Shown here: piece after piece, positions 41,251 through 49,917 of the stretch
Numbering within the stretch: the first letter of the stretch is position 1
How the letters are laid out: the number at the start of each line of letters is the position of its first letter
Assembly (NCBI GenBank): GCA_018820925.1
Contig: JAHJNJ010000026.1
Location: 1 to 64,000, forward strand
Reading direction: 5' to 3'
Length of the DNA stretch: 64,000 nt
Origin: Gammaproteobacteria bacterium
Lineage (GTDB): Bacteria > Pseudomonadota > Gammaproteobacteria > Burkholderiales > Gallionellaceae
Translations under genes and position numbers: made by a program
The notes under the pieces: model-generated
Seen by the model: only the letters and a program-made list of their open reading frames with translations
The model's database searches: none
What the model was told of the DNA's origin: nothing

Positions 41251-42456
41251 ATGCAAATCATCGGTATTCCGCTTGAATTCATCCTGTTCGCATTCACGCT
41301 GCTGGGCGTCGCGCTGTTCCATCACCATACATTCCGGGTCGCCCTCATCGGACTGCTTGTCCTCACCGGGTACAAACTGTTCTTTGCCGGATTCAAGACC
41401 GGAACTGGATTGGCCGGACTCGCCGCCCATCTTGGACATGAGTGGGTGACACTAGCTAACCTGTTCTGCCTGTTGCTGGGTTTCGCCATCCTGGCGCGGC
41501 ATTTCGAGAAGAGCCATGTCCCCGTACTGCTGCCGCGCTTCCTGCCTGCTGGCTGGCTGGGCGCTTTCGGGGTGCTGGTCATCGTCTGGTGCATCTCCGC
41601 TTTCCTCGACAACATCGCCGCCGCGCTCATTGGCGGCGCCATGGCACACCAGCTGTTCCGCGCAAAAGTTCATATCGGCTACCTGGCTGCGATTGTCGCA
41701 GCTTCCAACGCGGGCGGCGCCTTCTCGGTCGTCGGGGATACCACGACGACCATGATGTGGATTGCCGGCGTCAGCCCGGGCGAGGTGTTCCATGCCATCG
41801 TCGCATCTGCTGTCGCATTGCTGGTCTCCGGGCTGGTTGCCGCCCGGCAGCAGCATGCCTATTCCCCGATCCTGAGGCATGTGCACGCGCATACGTCAGT
41901 CGAATGGAAGCGCATCTTCATCGTGCTGATGATTCTGGTCTTCGCCATCTCCGCCAATGTCGTGGTCAATCAGTTCTTTGCCGAAGACAGCGCCCGCCTG
42001 CCTTTCGTGGGACTGGCGGTGTGGGCGGCCATCTTCATCACGGCACCGGTATACAGGCACGATTGGGAAGTTCTGAAGGCTTCGCTCAGCGGCACCGCAT
42101 TCCTGTTGTTTCTGGTGACGTCGGCGTCCATGATGCCGGTCGAAAGCCTGCCGGAGGCCTCATGGCGGACGGCCTTTGGTCTGGGGTTCATCTCGGCGGT
42201 GTTCGACAACATCCCGCTCACCGCGCTCGCCATACGGCAGGGAGGTTACGACTGGGGCGTGCTCGCGTTCGCCGTCGGTTATGGCGGATCGATGCTCTGG
42301 TTCGGCTCTTCAGCTGGCGTGGCTATTTCAAACATGTACCCGGAAGCCAAGTCCGCGGCGAACTGGCTGCGATACGGCTGGCATGTCGTGCTGGCTTATG
42401 TGGTTGGCTTTATGGTTATGATGACACTGATGGGTTGGCATCCGTCATCACTGTAA
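41251..42456 (+). CDS. NhaD/ArsB-superfamily ion transporter
   Basis: 401 residues, ten to twelve hydrophobic segments, ion-transporter superfamily (CitMHS/NhaD-like). Conserved motifs: SAFLDNIAAALIGGAMA and VFDNIPLTALAI, the duplicated Asn-rich re-entrant loops of this group. Probably a Na+/H+ antiporter. It pairs with trkH, which would join sodium extrusion to potassium uptake. Confidence 0.82.
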   Translation: MQIIGIPLEFILFAFTLLGVALFHHHTFRVALIGLLVLTGYKLFFAGFKTGTGLAGLAAHLGHEWVTLANLFCLLLGFAILARHFEKSHVPVLLPRFLPAGWLGAFGVLVIVWCISAFLDNIAAALIGGAMAHQLFRAKVHIGYLAAIVAASNAGGAFSVVGDTTTTMMWIAGVSPGEVFHAIVASAVALLVSGLVAARQQHAYSPILRHVHAHTSVEWKRIFIVLMILVFAISANVVVNQFFAEDSARLPFVGLAVWAAIFITAPVYRHDWEVLKASLSGTAFLLFLVTSASMMPVESLPEASWRTAFGLGFISAVFDNIPLTALAIRQGGYDWGVLAFAVGYGGSMLWFGSSAGVAISNMYPEAKSAANWLRYGWHVVLAYVVGFMVMMTLMGWHPSSL

Positions 42457-42668
42457 AGGTGGTGGCGCTTCTGCCTGAGTTGTCACAATAGCGACGCCCC
42501 CCATCTTGAGTAGCAGCTGATTGAGTAGACACTGCTGTCGGTTAACCTAGACACAGCGGACATTGGCGATCAGGTCATCTAATTTCCGCTTTGGCCGACA
42601 GCGGAAGTCGTCTTTTATCGAATGCCGCATCCCTTAGAACCACGAGATACTGTTCTCCGCTTGTATTC

Positions 42669-43169
42669 TCAGAGATCACCCTGACTTGCCGCCACCATCA
42701 TGTCTTTCATCGCAGCCATGACGCGCTCGGCGCTTTTGCGGGTGTCTTCCGGCATGGCCTGGATCAATTTCAGGTCCATCATCATGGAGATGACCCAGCG
42801 TTTGCCGTCCTTGTCTTCAAGCACGGCGATGCGGCAAGGCATGAAGGCGATCATCAGGGGATCGGCGGCCAGCATTTTGTTGGCAGTCAGACCGTCGCAG
42901 AAGTTGAATATTTCGATGCGCTTCGACGGCTTGCCGGTCAGCGATTCGATTTCCTTGTAGAGTTTATTGACGCCGACGAACTTCAGGTTGTGCTGGTTGG
43001 CGCGCAGTTTGAGCGATTCGACTGCGTCGTCGAAACTCACGCTGTCCAGAACCTGGATGCGTGCGATCTGCAGTTGGACGTTGGTGTAGCCGATGCCTGC
43101 ATCTTCAGCCACGGCGGTTTGCATGATTGATGCGAACAACAAAGCGAAAAGGATACGGATTTTGTTCAT
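42669..43169 (-). CDS. Exported DUF302-domain protein
   Basis: 166 residues with a signal peptide (MNKIRILFALLFASIMQTAVA) and a DUF302 domain (about 60-145, FNFCDGLTANKMLAADPLMIAFMPCRIAV). DUF302 proteins are common in sulfur oxidisers and their function is unknown. It follows soxB on the same strand, separated by a repeat. Confidence 0.8.
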   Translation of the reverse strand: MNKIRILFALLFASIMQTAVAEDAGIGYTNVQLQIARIQVLDSVSFDDAVESLKLRANQHNLKFVGVNKLYKEIESLTGKPSKRIEIFNFCDGLTANKMLAADPLMIAFMPCRIAVLEDKDGKRWVISMMMDLKLIQAMPEDTRKSAERVMAAMKDMMVAASQGDL

Positions 43170-43189
43170 GGCAATTCCTTTCTGGTGGT

Positions 43190-43222
43190 CCGTTCACCCT
43201 TCGACAGGTTCAGGGCGAACGG
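43190..43222. repeat. CCGTTCACCC..GGGCGAACGG palindromic repeat
   Basis: The full palindrome, arms CCGTTCaCCC/GGGCGAACGG around TTCGACAGGTTCA. It lies between soxB and the DUF302 gene and belongs to the family seen at 9611 and 38370. Confidence 0.7.
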
Positions 43223-43274
43223 AATTTTGTATCGTTACGGACGAAGATTTCCGTTTGGCCGGATCGATGATATT

Positions 43275-44999
43275 TCAAACCATGCCCGGATTGCCGGCGA
43301 CGCCTTTGAGCTTGGGCACGTTGGGCGTGGTGACCTTGACGACTTTTTCGGCACGCAAATGGCGGGCGACCAGGTCCCAGATCGGCTCGCCGCCCTTGTC
43401 GCGCGCGGCTTCCGACACCGGTGCCCAGCCTGCGACTTTGTAGGTCTTGCCGGCATCCAGCAGTTTGCCGTCCAGGCGCATGTCCTGGATACGGCCGCCC
43501 ATCTTGGCGTTCGGTTCGCAGGTATATTCCAGTCCGCCCACGCGCACCATGTCACCGCCCTGCTGGTAATAAGGATCGGGGTTGAACAGGTTGTCGCACA
43601 CGTCTTCCAGGATGGTTTTGATCTGCGCACCGCTCATTTCAGTGAGCGTCGTGTATGGGTAGGTGATCGCCGTCTGGTTGAGCACGTCTTCCATGGTGAT
43701 GGCCGAACCGGGCAGCAAGGAGGTGCCCCAGCGGAAGCCGGGCGAGAATGCGATGGGCGCATCTTTCTCTTTCATCAGCGCGTCGAGGATGAGCTGGTCG
43801 AAGCTGCCGTTGAAATTGCCTCGGCGATACAGCAGGCCGTCGGTGGTGGCGAGTTTTTCCGAGAGCTTGCTCTCGTAGGGCGCGCGGTGTTTTTGCATGA
43901 GCGCGCTCATGCTCTTGTCGGCCGCGAGCAGATTGGAGAATACCGGCAGCAGCTTGTAGCGGAAGTCTGCCACCTTGCCAGCCTTGACCTCGAAATCCAG
44001 CACACCGAGAAATTTGCCGTTGGAGCCGGCATTGGTCACCAGCGTGGTGCCGCCGCTGTTCTTCACCGCGATGGGTGCCGGAATACCATCGTGCGTGTGG
44101 CCGCCGAGTATGGCATCCAGTCCGTTTACGCGTGATGCGACCTTGAGATCGACATCCATGCCGTTGTGCGACAGCAGCACCACGACTTGCGCGCCCTTCT
44201 TGCGCGCTTCGTCGATGACGAGTTGCAGGTTTTCTTCCTGAATGCCGTAGGACCATTCCGGCACGAAATAGCGCGGATTGGCGATGGTGCTGTAGGGGAA
44301 GGCCTGGCCGATGATCGCGACGAGCACGCCGTTCATTTCCTTGATGACATAAGGCTTGAACACCGGGTCGCCGAAATCGGTGGTCTTGACGTTCTGCGCC
44401 ACCACATCCATCTTGCCCTGCAGCGCGCCCTCTTCCGCCTGTTTGATGCGCTCGGCGCCGTAGGTGCATTCCCAGTGCATGGTCATTACGTCCACGCCCA
44501 ACTCCAGGCAGGCGTCGATCATGTCCTGACCGTTGGCCCACATTGCCTGACCCGTACCCTGCCAGGTGTCGCCGCCGTCCAGCAGCAACGCGCCGGGACG
44601 CGAGGCGCGGATCTGTTTGACCAATGTGGCGAGATGCGCGAAGCCGCCCACCTTGCCAAAGGTTTGTGCCGCTTCGACGTAGTTGAGGCTGCTATAGGCA
44701 TACGCTTCCGCCGTGCCCGGCTTGACGCCGAAATGCTTGAGCAGTGCGTTGCCCACCAGGTGCGGCGGCTTGCCGCTCATTGCGCCCACGCCCAGGTTGA
44801 TTTCCGGTTCGCGGAAAAATATCGGGTTCAGTTGCGCGTGGGTGTCGGTAATGTGCAGCAGACTGACGTTGCCGAACTTCGGCAAGTCATACAGATGTGT
44901 TGCGCCGCCGGCTGCGTAGCTTTCGCCATTCTTCAGCAGAAAACCGCCTGCCGACGCGATAGCCAGCAATTGCAGGAACTCGCGACGATTCATGTCCAT
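43275..44999 (-). CDS. soxB: SoxB, thiosulfohydrolase
   Basis: 574 residues. Tat signal NRREFLQLLAIASAGGFLL. SoxB belongs to the calcineurin/5'-nucleotidase-like fold with a dinuclear Mn site (ITDTHAQ, LDGGDTWQG, LLSHNGMDVD, GGHTHDG). It releases sulfate from the SoxY-bound thiosulfonate in the periplasm. In this operon it follows soxX after a 99-bp gap. Confidence 0.96.
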   Translation of the reverse strand: MDMNRREFLQLLAIASAGGFLLKNGESYAAGGATHLYDLPKFGNVSLLHITDTHAQLNPIFFREPEINLGVGAMSGKPPHLVGNALLKHFGVKPGTAEAYAYSSLNYVEAAQTFGKVGGFAHLATLVKQIRASRPGALLLDGGDTWQGTGQAMWANGQDMIDACLELGVDVMTMHWECTYGAERIKQAEEGALQGKMDVVAQNVKTTDFGDPVFKPYVIKEMNGVLVAIIGQAFPYSTIANPRYFVPEWSYGIQEENLQLVIDEARKKGAQVVVLLSHNGMDVDLKVASRVNGLDAILGGHTHDGIPAPIAVKNSGGTTLVTNAGSNGKFLGVLDFEVKAGKVADFRYKLLPVFSNLLAADKSMSALMQKHRAPYESKLSEKLATTDGLLYRRGNFNGSFDQLILDALMKEKDAPIAFSPGFRWGTSLLPGSAITMEDVLNQTAITYPYTTLTEMSGAQIKTILEDVCDNLFNPDPYYQQGGDMVRVGGLEYTCEPNAKMGGRIQDMRLDGKLLDAGKTYKVAGWAPVSEAARDKGGEPIWDLVARHLRAEKVVKVTTPNVPKLKGVAGNPGMV

Positions 45000-45098
45000 G
45001 GAATTTCCTTCTCTAATAACATGCCCCGGTGTTACCGAGCTTGGTATTGCACGATGCGCTGCCTCTCACCAGCCGGTGAGAGGCAATTCATTGCTTGG

Positions 45099-45713
45099 CT
45101 ATTTGTTGACGGGCGATTCCGGATCAACCAGCAGCGCGACCAGATCCTTGATCTGGGCTTCGGTCAAAATGCCGATATGTCCGAATCGCGGCATGTTGGC
45201 GCATGCGTTGTAGGCTTTCGCGTTGTAGATCCGGCCATAAGCGCGGCGCTGGGCTTTTTCCAGACCGCCTTTTTTCTTGGCGTAATGCAGCAAGCTTGGC
45301 CCGATGGTGCCGTAGGCAATTTCCGTCGACGACAATTGATGGCAGTTGTAGCAATTGCCACCCGCCGGGTCGCCTTCCTTGTCGCTCCAGGTCAACCCCT
45401 TCCCGCTCTGCGCCAGTTTTTCCCCGGCTTTCCAGTCGCCCACAAGAATTCCGTCAGCAGGCCATTTGATCTGCTTTAACTGTTCATCTTCCAGCTTGAC
45501 CTTCATATCGACCGGCACGTCGTCCTTGTACTTGCTGCAGGCCGCCTGCAACTCATCCTGATTCAAGCGTTCGACCTTGGCGATGCCTTTGTCGCGAAAA
45601 TCACGCTTGATGATTGCTGCTGTTTTGGCATCCAGATCCGTACCGGCCTGGACAGGCAATGCGGTTGTCAAAGACAGAGCCGCTGTTATTCCCAATATCA
45701 GTTTTGCGTTCAT
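45099..45713 (-). CDS. soxX: SoxX, c-type cytochrome subunit
   Basis: 204 residues with a signal peptide and one heme site (CYNCHQ) plus a distal Met region (NMPRFGHIGILTEAQI). It pairs with SoxA to attach thiosulfate to SoxYZ. It is longer than minimal SoxX proteins because of an N-terminal region before the heme. I prefer the ATG at 45713, which has GGAG nine bases upstream, over 45722. Confidence 0.93.
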   Translation of the reverse strand: MNAKLILGITAALSLTTALPVQAGTDLDAKTAAIIKRDFRDKGIAKVERLNQDELQAACSKYKDDVPVDMKVKLEDEQLKQIKWPADGILVGDWKAGEKLAQSGKGLTWSDKEGDPAGGNCYNCHQLSSTEIAYGTIGPSLLHYAKKKGGLEKAQRRAYGRIYNAKAYNACANMPRFGHIGILTEAQIKDLVALLVDPESPVNK

Positions 45714-45725
45714 GTTCGTCATCTC

Positions 45726-46544
45726 CTAGCGTTTTAGACCCGGACCTGCATACTCGGCACCATTGGCATTGACCGCGAGAAACATGGTCAGGGCGATGGT
45801 CGCTTCGGATGCAAATTTGGGCTCGGGGAAACGTTGCTGGCGGAAGCAATCATTCAGTCGCCACTGGAAAGAACGTGTCAAACCCTGCGACACGCGATAG
45901 GCGGGCCAACTAGTGTAGGCTGCTTGTGCGTCTTTTTGAACGTTGAAGTTGGGCAGATCCTGCATGCGGATGCGCACGTCGCTGGTGGCATGACAGGTCG
46001 AGCAGGCAAAGTCATACGGACCGGCGCGATAGTAGAAAATGCGCTGGCCGATTTCATAGGCTTCTTTTTCTTTGGGGTGCTTGAGCGAGACCGCCATCTT
46101 GATGCCCTTGGATTGCCCCACCACATAAGTCGCCAGCGATGAAATATCCGACTTCTTCTGATCCGAGCTGAACGGTTTGGCGGTGATTTGCTCTTCCGGA
46201 ATTCCTTGCAGTGTGGTCATGCAAGTCAGCAAGCGCGATTCAAGATCCTGCACCTTCCTGGTGTCTTTGAAATAGCGCGGAAGCGCCGCATAAGCGCCCT
46301 TCACCACACCGGGACCTTTGCCCAAATTGCATTTTTCCAGCGTTGCCTTTTTCGGACCGGCTGGCGTTTTCCACAACTCTTCTCCCGCCATCTCGTCGAA
46401 TTCGGCCGGATTGCCATCGGCGATCATTTCACGATATTGCGCGATTCGGTCCGAATCACTAACGTCGCCTTCAGCCGCCATTGCCGCATAGCTTGTCGAC
46501 AATGACAGCACCAGAAATACCTTGCTTACGTTGCTGATGTTCAT
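45726..46544 (-). CDS. soxA: SoxA, L-cysteine S-thiosulfotransferase subunit
   Basis: 272 residues with a signal peptide and a single CXXCH (CSTCHA), so this is the monoheme type. A cysteine near the C-terminus (NDCFRQQRFPEP) is a candidate for the catalytic site; another lies in LTCMTTLQG. It joins thiosulfate oxidatively to SoxY. Confidence 0.93.
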   Translation of the reverse strand: MNISNVSKVFLVLSLSTSYAAMAAEGDVSDSDRIAQYREMIADGNPAEFDEMAGEELWKTPAGPKKATLEKCNLGKGPGVVKGAYAALPRYFKDTRKVQDLESRLLTCMTTLQGIPEEQITAKPFSSDQKKSDISSLATYVVGQSKGIKMAVSLKHPKEKEAYEIGQRIFYYRAGPYDFACSTCHATSDVRIRMQDLPNFNVQKDAQAAYTSWPAYRVSQGLTRSFQWRLNDCFRQQRFPEPKFASEATIALTMFLAVNANGAEYAGPGLKR

Positions 46545-46606
46545 CTAATCCCCCTGAGGAATGAATGGCCGCAAGAATTGCGCAGCCGGTTTAGATTGAC
46601 CCGGTG

Positions 46607-46921
46607 TCAGGCAGTAATCGCCACCTCGTCGGTGCGGCTGTCGCCTGTGTTATCCACCCAGCTGATTGAGACTTTTTCGCCCGCGGCACCGCCCTTGAAA
46701 CGGAATAGCAAGTAGGGATTTTTTGAAACGGATTGTCCGAACTGCGCTTCCAGTACCGTGCGACCCTGATACTGGGCCTTGACTTCAGTAATGAACCAGG
46801 CCGGTATCAGATTACCGTCGGCACCTTTACGCAGGCCCGTCTCCATGTTGTGCTGCATCAGAACTTTGACTTCGGTTACGCCCTCTTTGACAGCAGCGCG
46901 AATTTTCATTGGATTGCCCAT
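46607..46921 (-). CDS. soxZ: SoxZ, sulfur-compound chelating subunit
   Basis: 104 residues, all-beta SoxZ fold (KIRAAVKEGVTEVKVLMQHNME, PYLLFRFKGGAAGEKVSISWVD). It binds SoxY and holds the complex. The ATG at 46921 has GAGGTG upstream. Confidence 0.95.
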   Translation of the reverse strand: MGNPMKIRAAVKEGVTEVKVLMQHNMETGLRKGADGNLIPAWFITEVKAQYQGRTVLEAQFGQSVSKNPYLLFRFKGGAAGEKVSISWVDNTGDSRTDEVAITA

Positions 46922-46962
46922 ATTTATTCACCTCTGATCGATTGAGTTGTATTCGCAGACCG

Positions 46963-47445
46963 TTAACCGCCGCAGCCGCCGGCAGTGACTTTGACTTCTT
47001 TCGCGGTGCGATAATACTTGCCGTCGGCTTTAACCACTGCAACGATGTTTGCCGTTTTTCCCATCTTGACGCGGGTCGTCACCATGCCTTCGGTTCCTGC
47101 CGGTAACACAAAATTAGCGGCCATCACGTTGGGGTTCTTGTCCACGAAGATGGATATTTGCTCGACGTTGGGGAGCGTGCTGGCTACGGTGACCGGAACC
47201 ACGGCGCCGTTCTCGGCGATTTCCGGCACGGTCAATTGAATGGATGCCGCGCCGTCCTCGGGACTCGACATTCCCATCGCGCTCAAGGCATCTTCCATCG
47301 TTTTGGAAGAGAAGGCTGCTTTATTCCATTCGGCCATCGCTGCGCCGGATTTCAACAGTCCAAATGCACCCAATACGGCCAGCAGCCCGAAGCTGGCTCC
47401 CGTCTTGAGTGCCTTGCGGCGTTCCAGATTAGTTTCCATATTCAT
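46963..47445 (-). CDS. soxY: SoxY, sulfur carrier protein
   Basis: 160 residues. It has an N-terminal signal with a twin-arginine-like ERRKALKTGASFG and ends in the swinging arm VTAGGCGG, whose Cys carries the sulfur intermediates. I use the ATG at 47445 (GGAG upstream); the track start is a TTG one codon earlier. First gene of the sox operon YZAXB. Confidence 0.95.
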   Translation of the reverse strand: MNMETNLERRKALKTGASFGLLAVLGAFGLLKSGAAMAEWNKAAFSSKTMEDALSAMGMSSPEDGAASIQLTVPEIAENGAVVPVTVASTLPNVEQISIFVDKNPNVMAANFVLPAGTEGMVTTRVKMGKTANIVAVVKADGKYYRTAKEVKVTAGGCGG

Positions 47446-47669
47446 CAATGGTTCTCCTTATTCAGATTGCACAGATTTCCCGCCAGAAGGTGGGATTAAT
47501 TTCCAGACACATCGACTAACCGCAAAAAATCATAAAGCTTGACCAGACTACTCGAGTTTTAGGAAAGACTCAACCCAAAAATGGCTGCTGAAATTTCAGC
47601 AATCGCCATTTGATCGGCCGACACGGCAGCAATCAATATTGCTGCCGTGTGGATCTTTCAAAACTAATC
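47446..47669. other. Intergenic region fadL-like/soxY
   Basis: 224 bp with a strong hairpin at 47621-47650 (fadL side) and a short palindrome TGCTGAAATTTCAGCA at 47586-47601. The sox promoter must lie here. No ORF is supported. Confidence 0.45.
47621..47650 (-). terminator. 13-bp hairpin after the FadL-like gene
   Basis: Perfect stem ACACGGCAGCAAT/ATTGCTGCCGTGT with loop CAAT, 20 bp downstream of the FadL-like stop on the minus strand. No clear U-tract follows, so termination is likely but not certain. Confidence 0.55.
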
Positions 47670-48929
47670 TTAGAACTTGTAACGCAAAGAAACTTCGTAG
47701 GCCTGCTGGGAGTGTGTAGTTGTGTTCGTTCCACCAAAGTTAGCGACATCAACCGTTTTCTTAACCTCTGGAGTAATCACGACTGCACCTTCAACAGCGA
47801 GGGCGTTGGAGATGTCATAGCCGCCGCCAAAGGTATAGGAATTCGTTACGATGGCCGGGAAGAACATATTGTTGAAAAAGTTAACAGCTGCATTTCTATA
47901 CACATCGGAACCAGGAGCGCCCGCAGGTGAGGCTGTTAGTGTGCCGATCGGATCATTGGCATGGTTGTAGCCCAAACCGAGCCAGTAACCATTAGCAGAA
48001 TACTTGGCACCGACAGCAATGATTGTCTGATCCTTCCAAGCGAAGTCCTTGTATCCGGCAGCACTACCCCATTGAATCAACTTGTAATCGGCGGTCAGGG
48101 TAAGGCTGTCCGCGACAGCGTAAGCAACACCCAATTTCATTTGCGCAGGTTGATCCAGATTGTCGCCAAAAGGAGCTGCTCCAGTGCAGCCACCACCGGC
48201 TGGTTGGCAAAGACCAAAGCCATTTCCCGCATCAGATATTTGCGTGCCATATTTAGCCGCGATTTTTGACTGATATACCGCTGCCACAGTTACCGCTGGT
48301 GCGGCGTTGAAATAACCACCCAGAGCAAAGCCAAAGCCCGTACTGGATTCTTTCTTCTTCGCAGCATTAACATTACCCATGCCCATGCCAGAAGCATCAT
48401 AAGAAAGCATCAAAGAACCGGACTGGAAAATGGGGGCGAAGCCTACGCCGAATTTATCCGTGTTATAGGCAATGTCCGCAACCACTCTCAAAATGCTAAG
48501 TTCAGATTTAGCGCTAATGTGTGTAGCTGGCGCGTCGGTATAATCAACACCCATGCCAGCAATTCCGGCCAATGCAACACCATAGGTCAGACTGTCATCG
48601 ATTCTGCTGGAGTAGGACAAGTCCGGAATATAGCTTGTATTCGCAGTGCTATCCGCAGATACCCCACTAAGCGCAGGAACGCCAGTATTTGTTACTTTCG
48701 GCTTAAACAGATTAACACCACCAGTCACTTCTGACCCCTTGGACTTGCCCAGCATCGCTGGGTTTGCCCACAGGCTCTCTGCCCCGATGAAATGGGCCAC
48801 GCCCGTACCACCCAGCGCTGTGCTTTGCGAACCCACCGCCATCATTTCATCACCGTTGGTTGCATACGCCAAAGGTGATACCAAACCGCCTACAACTAAC
48901 ATCGACGCAACTATCTTTTGCTTGTTCAT
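47670..48929 (-). CDS. OmpP1/FadL-family outer membrane protein
   Basis: 419 residues with a signal peptide (ending AYA) and the FadL N-terminal hatch motif (NGDEMMAVGSQSTALGGTGVAH, SLWANPAMLG). It ends in an aromatic residue (SLRYKF), typical of outer-membrane barrels. FadL channels move hydrophobic compounds. Between sox and tusA-dsrE2, it might serve sulfur uptake, but that is speculation. Confidence 0.85.
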   Translation of the reverse strand: MNKQKIVASMLVVGGLVSPLAYATNGDEMMAVGSQSTALGGTGVAHFIGAESLWANPAMLGKSKGSEVTGGVNLFKPKVTNTGVPALSGVSADSTANTSYIPDLSYSSRIDDSLTYGVALAGIAGMGVDYTDAPATHISAKSELSILRVVADIAYNTDKFGVGFAPIFQSGSLMLSYDASGMGMGNVNAAKKKESSTGFGFALGGYFNAAPAVTVAAVYQSKIAAKYGTQISDAGNGFGLCQPAGGGCTGAAPFGDNLDQPAQMKLGVAYAVADSLTLTADYKLIQWGSAAGYKDFAWKDQTIIAVGAKYSANGYWLGLGYNHANDPIGTLTASPAGAPGSDVYRNAAVNFFNNMFFPAIVTNSYTFGGGYDISNALAVEGAVVITPEVKKTVDVANFGGTNTTTHSQQAYEVSLRYKF

Positions 48930-49016
48930 GTGTTCTCCCCGATTAATGGTCAGTTACAAATTAATGATACGGACTTCTATTAATTACAGTTTGCTGCGGT
49001 ATTACTTTTAAAACTT

Positions 49017-49487
49017 TTATACGAACAGACAGATGTCGGTATCTCCTGCAAACCCCATGAAGGTCGCGGCACCTCCGTATTCGACGTTGTCGATAAACTC
49101 GCTCTTGTCGAACTCGAACAGGTCGACGGTCATCTGGCAGGCGATGAATTTCACGTCCGCTTCCAGGCACAGGTCGCGCAACTCGGTCAGCGAGGCAACG
49201 CCGTGCTTCTTGAGTTTTTGCTTCATCATCATGGTTGCCATGGATTCCATACCGGGCAGCATCTGCACCATTACCGGCATCGGGATCGGCATCGGCATCG
49301 CCGGATTGGCCAGCGGGCTGATCATGACGTTGGACAGATCCTTGCGCAGCAGTTGCAGGCCGTAGAAGGTGAAGAACACTTGCACGTCGTAACCCAGTGC
49401 TGCGGCGGTCGACGCCAGGATGAACGGCGGATACGCCATATCCAGCGTACCTTTGGTGGCGATGATCGCCATTTTCTTGTTAGCCAT
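49017..49487 (-). CDS. dsrE2: DsrE2-like protein
   Basis: 156 residues, DsrE/DsrF superfamily, DsrE2 branch (MAIIATKGTLDMAYPPFILASTAAA), with a Met/Pro-rich hydrophobic middle (PMPIPMPVM) that may associate with the membrane. Two conserved cysteines lie in RDLCLEADVKFIACQM. It works with TusA in sulfur transfer. It follows tusA by 28 bp; no rhodanese gene is present. Confidence 0.88.
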   Translation of the reverse strand: MANKKMAIIATKGTLDMAYPPFILASTAAALGYDVQVFFTFYGLQLLRKDLSNVMISPLANPAMPMPIPMPVMVQMLPGMESMATMMMKQKLKKHGVASLTELRDLCLEADVKFIACQMTVDLFEFDKSEFIDNVEYGGAATFMGFAGDTDICLFV

Positions 49488-49515
49488 ACTTGCTCCCTAA
49501 TTGTATTTGGTTGAA

Positions 49516-49743
49516 TTATTTTTTCTTCATGTAGAAGATGAATTCGCCGTTCTCTTCAACAGTGGACAGCAACGGATTGCCGGTCTGCTCGGCAAAAGCG
49601 GCCATATCCTTCACGGAACCGGTATCGGTCGAAATGACCTTCAGAACCTGGTTGGAAGTCATGTCGGCAAGCGCCTTCTTGGTTTTGACGATAGGCAAAG
49701 GACAGGACAAACCACGCGCGTTCAGCTCTTTATCGAAATTCAT
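49516..49743 (-). CDS. tusA: TusA, sulfur carrier
   Basis: 75 residues, single TusA domain with the CPxP motif at C14 (GLSCPLPIVKTK). It shuttles sulfane sulfur to DsrEFH. The ATG at 49743 has GGGAG seven bases upstream, so the longer track start is rejected. Two palindromes shared with other sulfur promoters lie 100-140 bp upstream. Confidence 0.93.
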   Translation of the reverse strand: MNFDKELNARGLSCPLPIVKTKKALADMTSNQVLKVISTDTGSVKDMAAFAEQTGNPLLSTVEENGEFIFYMKKK

Positions 49744-49842
49744 TGCTTCTTCTCCCATTAGTAATTTAGAAGTACTACAAAAAAATGCGTTGCCGCACAA
49801 AACTTGAGTCGCATTATAGGATTATTATCTCCATCAGAGTCC

Positions 49843-49881
49843 ATAGCCACTAAGGGCTATAGGATAGCCCGTTAGGGTTAT
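49843..49881. promoter_or_regulatory. Two candidate operators upstream of tusA
   Basis: ATAGCC-ACTAAG-GGCTAT at 49843-49860 and ATAGCCC-GTTA-GGGTTAT at 49864-49881, in tandem at a 21-bp step (about two helical turns). The second shares 13 of 14 bases with ATAACCCGTTAGGG upstream of soeA/sat. Confidence 0.55.
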
Positions 49882-49917
49882 GCAAACACCATAATTTATA
49901 CAAATATCCGTCCAGAT

